From positions 1 through 27,020 of the forward strand of contig WFNQ01000255.1 of assembly GCA_015488565.1 (NCBI GenBank): DNA of 27,020 bases, given 5' to 3'. A program made the position numbers and the translations under genes. The stretch comes from Thiomicrorhabdus sp. (GTDB taxonomy: Bacteria > Pseudomonadota > Gammaproteobacteria > Thiomicrospirales > Thiomicrospiraceae). Below are positions 7,420 to 14,684 of the stretch, piece after piece. Every line of letters begins with the position of its first letter. Position 1 is the stretch's first letter. The notes beneath the pieces were generated by a model. The model ran no database searches and was not told where the DNA came from. It saw only the letters and a program-made list of their open reading frames with translations.

Positions 7420-9384
7420 ATGAATAATGATATGTTAAAAAATATGTTAATTTGGGCTGTAGCAGCGATGGTGCTGATGTCTGTATTTAATCACTTTAGC
7501 GGACAAGGAAGTGCGGCATCCAGTCGTATCGATTATTCCGATTTTATTGATCAAATTCACCAGGGGCAAGTCAGTCAGGTCTCTATTGAAGGGCCGACCA
7601 TTCGAGGGGTGTATACCGATGGTAAAGCCTTTACAACGTATAATCCAGGCGATCCAGGTTTGATGGGTGATTTGTTGGATAATCGTGTAAAAGTAAGTGC
7701 AAAGCCACCTGAAAAACAAAGCATTTTAATGCAGATATTTATCTCTTGGTTCCCTATGTTGTTATTGATAGGGGTTTGGATCTTCTTTATGAAATCGATG
7801 GGCGGCGGCATGGGCGGCAAAGGTGGTCCAATGTCCTTTGGTAAGAGTAAAGCTAAAATGCTGAGTGATGAGCAAATTAAAGTGACATTGGATGATGTCG
7901 CGGGAGCAGATGAGGCGAAGCAAGAGGTGGGTGAAATTGTCGATTTCTTAAAAGACCCTGGGAAGTATCAGAATTTAGGTGGAAACATTCCTCGTGGCGT
8001 CTTGATGGTCGGTCCGCCAGGTACGGGTAAAACCTTGTTAGCAAAAGCAATTGCTGGAGAAGCGAAAGTTCCTTTCTTTACTATTTCAGGATCGGATTTT
8101 GTTGAGATGTTTGTTGGGGTTGGTGCATCACGTGTTAGAGATATGTTTGAACAAGCCAAAGCCCATGCGCCTTGTATTATTTTTATTGATGAAATTGATG
8201 CGGTGGGTCGTAGTCGTGGTTCTGGAATGGGCGGTGGTAATGATGAGCGTGAGCAAACCTTAAATCAGTTGTTGGTTGAGATGGATGGGTTTGAGGGTAA
8301 TGAAGGGGTGATTGTTATTGCCGCAACGAACCGTGCAGATGTTTTGGATACGGCATTGTTGCGTCCTGGACGTTTTGACCGTCAAGTATCGGTCGGTTTG
8401 CCTGATATTAAAGGACGTGAGCAGATTTTGAAAGTGCATATGCGCAAGGTGCCTTTGTCGGATGATGTTAAACCAGCCTATATTGCACGAGGTACGCCAG
8501 GGTTTTCGGGGGCGGATTTAGCGAATTTGGTTAATGAAGCGGCTCTATTTGCGGCACGAAATAATGATAAGTTGGTGACGCAAAAGCACTTTGAACAAGC
8601 CAAAGATAAAATCTTGATGGGTGTTGAGCGTAAAAGTATGATTATGAATGATAAGGAACGTCGTATGACGGCCTATCATGAAGCGGGTCATGCGATTGTT
8701 GGTTATTTGGTTCCTGAGCATGATCCGGTGTATAAGGTGAGTATTATGCCTAGAGGGCGTGCTTTAGGGGTGACAATGTATCTTCCAGAAGAGGACTCTT
8801 ACAGTTACAGTAAACAGAAGTTAGAGAGTCAGTTATCCAGTTTGTATGGAGGGCGTGTTGCAGAAGAGCTGATTTATGGTTCAGACCTGGTGACTACGGG
8901 CGCAAGCAATGATATTGAACGTGCTACGCATATTGCGCGCAATATGGTAACTAAGTGGGGCTTGTCGGATAATTTGGGTCCACTGTTGTATGAAGAAGAG
9001 GATAATGGTTTTATGGGTAGCTCCCGTAATGCGAATGTCTCAGAAGAGATTTCTAAGTCAATTGATGTTGAAATTCGTAATTTGATTGATCGTAACTATA
9101 AACGCGCTCAAGATATTTTAAAAGAACACGCGGATAAATTAGAAGTTATGACGGATACATTAATGGAATTTGAAACCATTGATGCGGCTCAAATTAAAAA
9201 TATTATGGAAGGTTTGCCTCCTGGGAGACCTAAAGATTGGGAGGACTCAGATGATGAAGATTCTGATCTATCTTTGGGTGGGGCAACAGAAAAAACAGCT
9301 GGAGATAAGAAAGCAGATGATTCTGTTTCGGATGATTTAAGTGGTGATGGTGGGTCTGAGCAAGGCGAACCCAAGCTACATTAA
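7420..9384 (+). CDS. ftsH: ATP-dependent zinc metalloprotease FtsH
   Basis: FtsH is a hexameric inner-membrane AAA+ protease that extracts and degrades damaged membrane proteins and some cytoplasmic regulators. At 654 residues it is close to the E. coli length. Two membrane helices flank a periplasmic region: TM1 at about 8-25 and TM2 at about 105-126, followed by a glycine-rich linker. Walker A GPPGTGKT is at 198-205 and Walker B IIFIDEID at 253-260. The second region of homology includes RPGRFDRQV. The pore loop FVEMFVGVGAS is present. The zinc site HEAGH is at 420-424, with a third ligand Asp498 in GASNDIERAT. The last 45 or so residues are acidic and low in complexity (many Asp, Ser, Gly), as expected for a flexible tail. 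A hairpin terminator follows the gene. Confidence 0.98.
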   Translation: MNNDMLKNMLIWAVAAMVLMSVFNHFSGQGSAASSRIDYSDFIDQIHQGQVSQVSIEGPTIRGVYTDGKAFTTYNPGDPGLMGDLLDNRVKVSAKPPEKQSILMQIFISWFPMLLLIGVWIFFMKSMGGGMGGKGGPMSFGKSKAKMLSDEQIKVTLDDVAGADEAKQEVGEIVDFLKDPGKYQNLGGNIPRGVLMVGPPGTGKTLLAKAIAGEAKVPFFTISGSDFVEMFVGVGASRVRDMFEQAKAHAPCIIFIDEIDAVGRSRGSGMGGGNDEREQTLNQLLVEMDGFEGNEGVIVIAATNRADVLDTALLRPGRFDRQVSVGLPDIKGREQILKVHMRKVPLSDDVKPAYIARGTPGFSGADLANLVNEAALFAARNNDKLVTQKHFEQAKDKILMGVERKSMIMNDKERRMTAYHEAGHAIVGYLVPEHDPVYKVSIMPRGRALGVTMYLPEEDSYSYSKQKLESQLSSLYGGRVAEELIYGSDLVTTGASNDIERATHIARNMVTKWGLSDNLGPLLYEEEDNGFMGSSRNANVSEEISKSIDVEIRNLIDRNYKRAQDILKEHADKLEVMTDTLMEFETIDAAQIKNIMEGLPPGRPKDWEDSDDEDSDLSLGGATEKTAGDKKADDSVSDDLSGDGGSEQGEPKLH

Positions 9385-9401
9385 ATAGTTTTGCTATATG
9401 G

Positions 9402-9429
9402 AAAGCCTCGTTTTATGCGGGGTTTTTTT
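9402..9429 (+). terminator. Rho-independent terminator after ftsH
   Basis: The stem AAAGCCTCG (9402-9410) pairs with CGGGGTTTT (9418-9426, including G-U pairs) around a 7-base loop. The right arm runs into seven T residues (9423-9429). It starts 17 bases after the ftsH stop and ends 14 bases before the folP ATG, so folP transcription would need read-through or a promoter inside the ftsH end. Confidence 0.75.
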
Positions 9430-9443
9430 GGTTTAGGTGGCTG

Positions 9444-10286
9444 ATGTTTAGTATTCAATCGTTTATTCAAGAAAAAATAGAGCGGGAGAGAGGGATGCCT
9501 GTTGTGATGGGTATCTTGAATGTTACGCCAGACTCTTTTTCGGATGGTGGTTTGTTTGTTACCTCTTCTGCGATAGAGAATCAAGTGCTTTCGATGTTAG
9601 CAGGCGGTGTTGATATTATTGATGTGGGTGGAGAGTCAACAAGACCCGGAGCAGAGAAAGTACCCTTGTCTGAAGAGCTTGAACGTGTCATTCCAGTGAT
9701 TGAGTGGATTACTAAACGCTTTAATACGGTGGTTTCAGTGGATACTTATAAAACTGAGGTTATGCGTGAAGCAGTAAAAAATGGAGCAAACCTCATTAAC
9801 GATGTGAATGCGCTACAATCCGAAGGTGCGGTTTCTGTTGCGGTTGATGCGAATGTATCGGTCTGTTTGATGCACAAACAGGGTACGTTTTTAACGATGC
9901 AAAACGCCCCTTCTTATCAGGATGTGTTAGTTGAGGTTAAGAGATTTTTATTAGAGCGTGCTCGTTGCTGTGAAGCTCAGGGCGTGGCTAAAGATAAGAT
10001 CATATTAGATCCTGGTTTTGGTTTTGGTAAAACATTTGCGCATAATGAAGTTTTATTTCAAAACCTAGAAGTATTGACTTCGTTAAATTATCCCGTGTTG
10101 GTGGGGGTTTCAAGGAAGAAAATGATTGCAGAGATTCTTAATGAATCTTCCACTTTAAATCGTATGGCTGGCAGTGTCGCTGCTGCTGTATTGGCCACAT
10201 TAAAAGGGGCTGATATTGTGCGGGTTCATGATGTTAAAGAGACGGTAGATGCACTAAAGGTAACAATGCGATTAAGGTCTTCTTAG
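9444..10286 (+). CDS. folP: Dihydropteroate synthase
   Basis: FolP condenses 6-hydroxymethyl-dihydropterin pyrophosphate with p-aminobenzoate to make dihydropteroate, the sulfonamide target, in the cytoplasm. The protein has 280 residues. The two family signatures are clear: MGILNVTPDSFSDGG starting near residue 22, and DVGGESTRPGAEKV. Further TIM-barrel segments are SVDTYK, LINDVNAL, LMHKQG, LDPGFGFGKT and VGVSRKK, ending with the phosphate-binding RVHDVKETVDAL. The 9444 start is favoured because the N-terminal extension before MGILN is like that of E. coli. An AGGTGG lies only three bases upstream, so a start at Met18 (9495), preceded by GGGAGAGAGG, is a possible alternative. The ftsH-folP-glmM order is conserved with E. 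coli. Confidence 0.96.
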   Translation: MFSIQSFIQEKIERERGMPVVMGILNVTPDSFSDGGLFVTSSAIENQVLSMLAGGVDIIDVGGESTRPGAEKVPLSEELERVIPVIEWITKRFNTVVSVDTYKTEVMREAVKNGANLINDVNALQSEGAVSVAVDANVSVCLMHKQGTFLTMQNAPSYQDVLVEVKRFLLERARCCEAQGVAKDKIILDPGFGFGKTFAHNEVLFQNLEVLTSLNYPVLVGVSRKKMIAEILNESSTLNRMAGSVAAAVLATLKGADIVRVHDVKETVDALKVTMRLRSS

Positions 10287-10303
10287 GAGGAGGGGGATGC
10301 TCT

Positions 10304-10470
10304 ACCCTAATCCTCAGATAGAAAATTCGTTTATAGCGCAAGTCCTTGACGCGCCTAGCAAGCTCAAAAAAGACGTATCACCAACAAGGTGACGTGGTTT
10401 TTTTGAATTCACTATGCACAACATCAAGGACTTGCACTCTAGTTCGTATTTCTATCTGGAGGATTAGGGT
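10304..10470. repeat. 167-nt nested inverted repeat (MITE-like or cruciform element)
   Basis: This non-coding element fills most of the 230-base folP-glmM gap. The outer arms, 10304-10324 and 10449-10470, match as inverted repeats over 21 of 22 positions, with one extra base on the right. An inner pair, GCAAGTCCTTGA (10338-10349) and TCAAGGACTTGC (10424-10435), is perfect over 12 bases. A central hairpin spans 10364-10406 around the loop AACAA. The whole stretch can thus fold into one long imperfect hairpin on either strand. TCT lies directly outside both ends (10301-10303 and 10471-10473), which may be a 3-bp target duplication but could be chance. There is no ORF inside. It is read as a MITE-type or other dispersed palindromic element; copy number elsewhere in the genome is unknown. 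Confidence 0.8.
10364..10406. terminator. Possible bidirectional terminator at the centre of the inverted repeat
   Basis: TCACC (10378-10382) pairs with GGTGA (10388-10392). A short second helix and an A6/T7 base follow, with seven T residues at 10398-10404 on the + strand and six A at 10366-10371 (a T-run on the - strand). It has the shape of an intrinsic terminator in both directions. The stem has bulges, so its strength is uncertain. Confidence 0.4.
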
Positions 10471-10516
10471 TCTATCTTTCAAGTAAGTTAAGAAAATTAT
10501 TTAGGCAGTTAAAACC

Positions 10517-11845
10517 ATGCAAAAAAAATATTTTGGAACGGATGGTATCCGTAATCGTGTTGGTAAAGGCATGATTAGCCCCGATCAGGTGTTAAAGCTG
10601 GGGTGGGCAACCGGTAAGATAATGAAGGAACGCGGCGAGTCTACCGTGATGATTGGTAAAGATACTCGTATCTCTGGTTACATGTTTGAATCCGCTCTAG
10701 AAGCTGGATTTATTGCTGCGGGGATTGATGTTTTATTGCTGGGTCCTATGCCAACACCTGCAGTAGCCTATTTAACCCAAACTTTTCATGCCGATGCAGG
10801 GATTGTAATCAGTGCATCCCATAATCCGCACTATGATAATGGCATTAAGTTTTTTTCTGCATTAGGTAGTAAGATCAGTGATGAGATTGAATTGGCGATT
10901 GAGGATGTTTTTGAGCAGCCAATTGAAATTGTGTCATCGGAACAGTTAGGTAAGGCACGAAGAATTGATGATGCGCCAGGTCGTTACATTGAGTTTTGTA
11001 AGAGTACGTATTCCGCTAAAAATAAGCTGGATGGTTTAAAGATTGTATTGGATTGTGCGCATGGTGCAACTTATCACATTGCTCCTTGCGTGTTTGAAGA
11101 GTTGGGTGCAGAGGTCATCTTAATTGGTGCAGAACCAAATGGTTTTAATATTAATCAGTTGTGTGGTGCCACGCATCTGGAAGCGCTTCAGCAGACAGTT
11201 TTAGCGAGTAATGCTGACTTGGGTATTGCCTTTGATGGTGATGGTGATCGCGTTATGATGGTGGATGAAAGTGGTAGTGTACTGGATGGCGATGCGATTC
11301 TTTATATTTTAGCGACGGCTTCGAAGCGTGTGGTCTCGGCTGTGTCTGGTACGGTAATGAGTAATTTGGGACTGGAGAATGCTTTAAAAAATAAGGGTGT
11401 TTTGCTACACCGTACCTCCGTTGGGGATCGTTATGTTATGGCGTGTTTACTTGAAAATGATTTGTGTTTCGGTGCAGAGCCTTCTGGTCATGTTTTGTGC
11501 CTTGAAAAAACAACAACAGGGGATGGTATTGTTGCGGCATTACAGGTTCTATCTGTGTTGGTTGACTCGGGGGAGAGTTTGGCTGAATTAACACGCTCAT
11601 TGGAAATGTATCCTCAAGTATTAAAGAATATTCCTGTTGAAAATGCCTCTGAATTGGCGTCTAATGTCTTGCTTCAAGAAAAGGTGGCATCTTTTGAGAA
11701 AATGATGGGTGAAGAGGGGCGCATTTTGATTCGTGCTTCGGGAACCGAGCCTTTGATTCGAGTAATGGTTGAAGGAAAAAATGCTGAATTGGTTGAAAAA
11801 GTAGCCGTTGAGTTAGCTAATTTGGTTAAATCAGAATTTTCTTAA
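10517..11845 (+). CDS. glmM: Phosphoglucosamine mutase
   Basis: GlmM converts glucosamine-6-phosphate to glucosamine-1-phosphate, feeding UDP-GlcNAc for peptidoglycan and lipopolysaccharide. The protein has 442 residues, close to E. coli (445). The N-terminus YFGTDGIRNRVG is typical. The phosphorylated active serine is Ser101 in SASHNPHYDNGIKFF. The Mg2+ loop DGDGDR starts at Asp240. The sugar-binding loop GAEPSGHV and the C-terminal phosphate-binding RASGTEPLIRVMVE complete the four domains. Only a weak AGG lies upstream of the ATG. The gene is separated from folP by the inverted repeat, which may end or modulate transcription from upstream. Confidence 0.98.
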   Translation: MQKKYFGTDGIRNRVGKGMISPDQVLKLGWATGKIMKERGESTVMIGKDTRISGYMFESALEAGFIAAGIDVLLLGPMPTPAVAYLTQTFHADAGIVISASHNPHYDNGIKFFSALGSKISDEIELAIEDVFEQPIEIVSSEQLGKARRIDDAPGRYIEFCKSTYSAKNKLDGLKIVLDCAHGATYHIAPCVFEELGAEVILIGAEPNGFNINQLCGATHLEALQQTVLASNADLGIAFDGDGDRVMMVDESGSVLDGDAILYILATASKRVVSAVSGTVMSNLGLENALKNKGVLLHRTSVGDRYVMACLLENDLCFGAEPSGHVLCLEKTTTGDGIVAALQVLSVLVDSGESLAELTRSLEMYPQVLKNIPVENASELASNVLLQEKVASFEKMMGEEGRILIRASGTEPLIRVMVEGKNAELVEKVAVELANLVKSEFS

Positions 11846-11855
11846 AATTTCAATG

Positions 11856-11884
11856 TTGTTTTTATCTTAATAAACCGCTACCAT
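11856..11884 (+). promoter_or_regulatory. Possible promoter upstream of tpiA
   Basis: TTGTTT (11856-11861) and TACCAT (11879-11884), with a 17-base spacer, lie in the 67-base glmM-tpiA gap. Imperfect inverted repeats (11844-11855 and 11882-11896) flank it. It was assigned by eye. Confidence 0.3.
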
Positions 11885-11912
11885 TGTGAAACTTTTGTGT
11901 CGGAGAATATCA

Positions 11913-12671
11913 ATGAGAAAACCATTTGTTGCTGGTAACTGGAAAATGCATGGTTCAAAAGCTTTTATTTTGAACTTGGTCACTGGACTAAATGCTAAGT
12001 CGAGTGAGCTTAAGGGCGTTGATGTGGCTATTTGCCCTCCGTCACTTTATATCGATTTTACTAAGCGTAGTCTATCAACTGAAGTGATCGCAATTGGCGC
12101 TCAAAATATGGCAGAAGAACCACATCAAGGTGCTTTTACAGGTGAGGGGTCGGCCTCAATGTTAAAGGATCTTGGCTGTCGTTATGTTATTTTAGGTCAC
12201 TCTGAGCGTCGTGCCATTTATGGTGAAACAAATTCAGAGGTGGCGAATAAGGTTCAAGTTGCTTTGGATGCTGGGATTACTCCAATATTATGTGTTGGTG
12301 AAACGCTTGAAGAAAGAGAGTCTGGCATAATGGAGTCGATTATCTCTGAGCAGCTAGATGCCGTTTTAGGTTTGGTTGGTATTGCCGCATTTAAGGGTGT
12401 TGTCATTGCTTATGAGCCTGTCTGGGCAATTGGAACGGGTGTGACAGCCTCTCCTGAGCAAGCTCAAGAAGTTCACGCTTTTATTCGAGCTAAGCTATCA
12501 GGGTTAGATGAAAATATCGCTGCTGGTGTTGTGATCCAGTATGGTGGAAGTGTTAAACCTAATAACGCAAAAGAATTATTTGGACAACCTGATATTGATG
12601 GGGGTCTGATTGGTGGTGCATCACTTGATGCGGATGATTTTATTGCAATTTGTAAGGCGGCGGAAATTTAA
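11913..12671 (+). CDS. tpiA: Triosephosphate isomerase
   Basis: TpiA interconverts dihydroxyacetone phosphate and glyceraldehyde-3-phosphate in glycolysis, gluconeogenesis and the Calvin cycle. The 252-residue length is standard. Catalytic residues are visible: Asn9 and Lys11 in AGNWKMHG, His96 in LGHSERR, and Glu168 in AYEPVWAIGTG. The phosphate-gripping loop follows, and GGSVKPNNAKEL and GGLIGGASL close the barrel. The start at 11913 has GGAGA six bases upstream. A longer frame beginning at a GTG (11886) adds residues unlike the family. The stop codon shares its last base with the secG ATG, so translation is coupled. Confidence 0.98.
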   Translation: MRKPFVAGNWKMHGSKAFILNLVTGLNAKSSELKGVDVAICPPSLYIDFTKRSLSTEVIAIGAQNMAEEPHQGAFTGEGSASMLKDLGCRYVILGHSERRAIYGETNSEVANKVQVALDAGITPILCVGETLEERESGIMESIISEQLDAVLGLVGIAAFKGVVIAYEPVWAIGTGVTASPEQAQEVHAFIRAKLSGLDENIAAGVVIQYGGSVKPNNAKELFGQPDIDGGLIGGASLDADDFIAICKAAEI

Positions 12672-12988
12672 TGTTTGAAATTATTTTAACAGTGCATATT
12701 ATTATTGCATTTTTATTGATTACTTTGGTGTTGTTGCAACATGGTAAAGGGGCGGATGCTGGAGCAAACTTTGGCGGTGGAGGTTCTTCTCAATCTGTTT
12801 TTGGTAGCGGCGGTACGGCCACTTTTTTATCAAGAACCACTGCGGTAGTGGCAACACTGTTTTTTGTGACTAGTTTGACATTAGCTTACCTTGCGAGTCA
12901 GCAAGCTAAAGGCTATCAGAGTGTGGCAAAAGAAGCGATTGAAAGTCAGGTAATTGAAAGCCCTGATGTACCTGTTGTTCCAAACTAA
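12671..12988 (+). CDS. secG: Preprotein translocase subunit SecG
   Basis: SecG is the small accessory subunit of the SecYEG inner-membrane channel and speeds SecA-driven export. The protein has 105 residues with two membrane helices, at about residues 1-22 and 50-74. The conserved polar loop between them contains LLQHGKGADAGANFGGG and SVFGSGGTATFLSR. The C-terminal tail is hydrophilic with many Glu, Pro and Val. The start overlaps the tpiA stop by one base (TAATG), and the tRNA-Leu gene begins 13 bases after its stop. Both features are like the E. coli and Pseudomonas secG neighbourhoods. Confidence 0.97.
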   Translation: MFEIILTVHIIIAFLLITLVLLQHGKGADAGANFGGGGSSQSVFGSGGTATFLSRTTAVVATLFFVTSLTLAYLASQQAKGYQSVAKEAIESQVIESPDVPVVPN

Positions 12989-13001
12989 TTATTTTAATTA
13001 T

Positions 13002-13086
13002 GCCGATGTGGTGAAATTGGTAGACACGCTACCTTGAGGGGGTAGTGGCGCAAGCTGTGCCGGTTCGACTCCGGCCATCGGCACCA
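13002..13086 (+). tRNA. tRNA-Leu, anticodon GAG, CCA encoded
   Basis: A full class II tRNA can be folded. The acceptor stem is GCCGATG (13002-13008) with CATCGGC (13076-13082), then discriminator A and encoded CCA. The D arm is GTG/CAC with AAATTGGTAGA. The anticodon stem CTACC/GGTAG encloses the loop TTGAGGG, giving anticodon GAG (codons CUC/CUU). A long variable arm with GGCGCAAGCTGT follows, then the T arm GCCGG TTCGACT CCGGC. It corresponds to leuU, which also follows secG in E. coli. With only 13 bases after secG and no terminator between, it is probably cut from a tpiA-secG-tRNA transcript. Confidence 0.97.
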
Positions 13087-13094
13087 TATTCAAT

Positions 13095-13129
13095 ACTGTT
13101 GCATTGTACGTTGTAACAGTTTATTTAAT
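13095..13129 (+). promoter_or_regulatory. Dyad and possible promoter ahead of the nuo operon
   Basis: In the 63-base tRNA-nuoA gap, ACTGTTGCA (13095-13103) and TGTAACAGT (13112-13120) form an inverted repeat matching at 8 of 9 positions around 8 bases. A candidate -35 TTGCAT (13099-13104) lies within it, with TATTTA (13122-13127, 17-base spacer) or TTTAAT (13124-13129) as -10. This could be an operator over a nuo promoter. It could instead be a weak hairpin that helps end or process the tRNA transcript. Neither reading is proven. Confidence 0.35.
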
Positions 13130-13149
13130 GCTAGACGAGGTCAACACCC

Positions 13150-13506
13150 ATGCTAGAAAACTATCTTCCGGTTCTGGTCTTTATTGTGCTAGGCGCATTA
13201 TTCGGCGTAGGGCCCATTTTAATTGGCTATTTAATGGGGCCTCAGAAGCCCGATTCTGAAAAAAACTCACCTTATGAATGTGGCTTTGAAGCATTTGAAG
13301 ATTCACGAATGAAGTTTGATGTGCGTTTTTATCTGGTTGCTATTTTGTTTATTATTTTTGACTTAGAAATTGCCTTTTTATTTCCTTGGGCTGTTTCTCT
13401 CGATGAAATTGGAACATTTGGTTTACTGGGTATGGGTGTGTTTTTATTACTTTTGGTGGTTGGTTTTATCTATGAGTGGAGAAAAGGAGCGCTTGAATGG
13501 GAGTAG
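13150..13506 (+). CDS. nuoA: NADH-quinone oxidoreductase subunit A
   Basis: NuoA (ND3 homologue) is a three-helix membrane subunit near the quinone cavity and the arm junction of complex I. The protein has 118 residues with helices at about 5-28, 60-82 and 90-109. The conserved matrix-side loop contains SPYECGFEAF with Cys44, the residue marking active/deactive states in mitochondrial ND3. It is followed by KFDVRFYLVAILFIIFDLE, with acidic residues in the second helix. It is the first gene of the nuo operon, with GAGG nine bases before the ATG. Its 3' end overlaps nuoB by 10 bases. Confidence 0.97.
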   Translation: MLENYLPVLVFIVLGALFGVGPILIGYLMGPQKPDSEKNSPYECGFEAFEDSRMKFDVRFYLVAILFIIFDLEIAFLFPWAVSLDEIGTFGLLGMGVFLLLLVVGFIYEWRKGALEWE

Positions 13507-13973
13507 AAGGCGTTTTAAAAGAGGGTGTTGTTACCACTTCTGCGGATAAATTGATAAATTGGGCTCGAACAGGTTCGTTGTGGCCGATGACATTTGGCTT
13601 GGCTTGTTGTGCTGTAGAGATGATGCATGCAGGGGCTTCTCGTTACGATTTAGATCGTTTTGGTATTATTTTTCGCCCCAGTCCTAGGCAGTCCGATGTT
13701 ATGGTGGTTGCAGGAACGTTGGTGAATAAAATGGCACCAGCACTTCGTAAGGTTTACGACCAGATGGCAGAGCCTCGTTGGGTTATTTCGATGGGTTCTT
13801 GCGCGAATGGTGGCGGTTACTACCATTATTCTTATGCGGTTGTTCGAGGCTGTGATCGTATCGTTCCTGTCGATGTGTATGTACCCGGTTGTCCGCCAAC
13901 AGCAGAAGCGCTGTTGTATGGGATTATCCAGTTGCAAAATAAAATTAAACGTACCAATACCATTGCGCGTTAA
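13497..13973 (+). CDS. nuoB: NADH-quinone oxidoreductase subunit B
   Basis: NuoB (PSST homologue) carries cluster N2, the final [4Fe-4S] centre that reduces quinone at the junction of the two arms. The protein has 158 residues. The four ligands are visible as the tandem Cys37-Cys38 in GLACCAVEM, Cys102 in GSCANGGGYY, and Cys132 in VPGCPPTAEALL. The DRFGIIFRPSPRQSDVMVVAGT segment region lines the quinone path. The start lies inside the end of nuoA and has an AAGGAG seven bases upstream (13484-13489), a strong case of coupled translation. Confidence 0.98.
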   Translation: MGVEGVLKEGVVTTSADKLINWARTGSLWPMTFGLACCAVEMMHAGASRYDLDRFGIIFRPSPRQSDVMVVAGTLVNKMAPALRKVYDQMAEPRWVISMGSCANGGGYYHYSYAVVRGCDRIVPVDVYVPGCPPTAEALLYGIIQLQNKIKRTNTIAR

Positions 13974-13999
13974 CCTTAGAGCGATAGAGTAGTTTTATT

Positions 14000-14671
14000 A
14001 TGAAACAGTCTGTACTAAATTTACAAAACAATATTACAGAGGTGCTTGGCACGGATGTACTGACCTCTGAAATTCAGCTTGATGAACTCACGATTGAGCT
14101 GGCTTCATCAACGGCATTGTCTGGTTTTCAGGCATTAAAGGACTCTTTGGGATTTGAACAGTTGATTGACCTTTGTGGTGTAGACTATTTGGATTATGGT
14201 CTGGCAAACTGGGAAACAATGACAGCCGTAAATACGGGGTTCAGTCGTGGCGTGTTTGATTTTGAACAAAATGAATCGAATGATGTGTTAGATATGGAAC
14301 GACGTTTTGCTGTGGTTTATCATCTACTTTCTGTTCAAAATAACCTTCGTGTTCGAGTGAAGGTTTATCCAGAATCAACGGCGATGCCAATGGTCGACAG
14401 TGTTATTGATGTTTGGAATTGTGCCAACTGGTTTGAGCGAGAGGCGTTTGACTTGTTTGGTATTTTGTTTAAAGGTCATCCTGATTTACGCCGAATATTG
14501 ACTGATTATGGTTTTATTGGTCATCCCCTAAGAAAAGATTTTCCATTAACTGGACATGTTGAAATGCGCTACGATGTTGATAAAGGTCGAGTGGTATATG
14601 AGCCTGTCACCATTGAAAATAGAGTCAATGTTCCAAGAGTGATTCGTAAGCAATCACCTGAAAACGTGTAA
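14000..14671 (+). CDS. nuoC: NADH-quinone oxidoreductase subunit C
   Basis: NuoC (30-kDa homologue) is a structural subunit of the peripheral arm that packs against NuoD near the quinone site. It has no cofactor. The protein has 223 residues. The family signature is clear in the second half: WFEREAFDLFGILFKGHPD, then LRRILTDYGFIGHPLRKDFP and GHVEMRYD. It is a separate gene, not fused to nuoD as in E. coli. The first 100 or so residues are less conserved. It lies 26 bases after nuoB and 13 bases before nuoD, with no strong Shine-Dalgarno sequence. Confidence 0.97.
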   Translation: MKQSVLNLQNNITEVLGTDVLTSEIQLDELTIELASSTALSGFQALKDSLGFEQLIDLCGVDYLDYGLANWETMTAVNTGFSRGVFDFEQNESNDVLDMERRFAVVYHLLSVQNNLRVRVKVYPESTAMPMVDSVIDVWNCANWFEREAFDLFGILFKGHPDLRRILTDYGFIGHPLRKDFPLTGHVEMRYDVDKGRVVYEPVTIENRVNVPRVIRKQSPENV

Positions 14672-14684
14672 TTAGGAATAAGAA

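Noticed and set aside
14667..14680. Identical 14-base stretch TGTAATTAGGAATA before nuoD, repeated at 25977-25990 before nuoN
   Set aside because: Each copy consists of a stop codon plus Shine-Dalgarno region; shared function and AT bias are enough to explain it, and there are no further copies in the window that I noticed.
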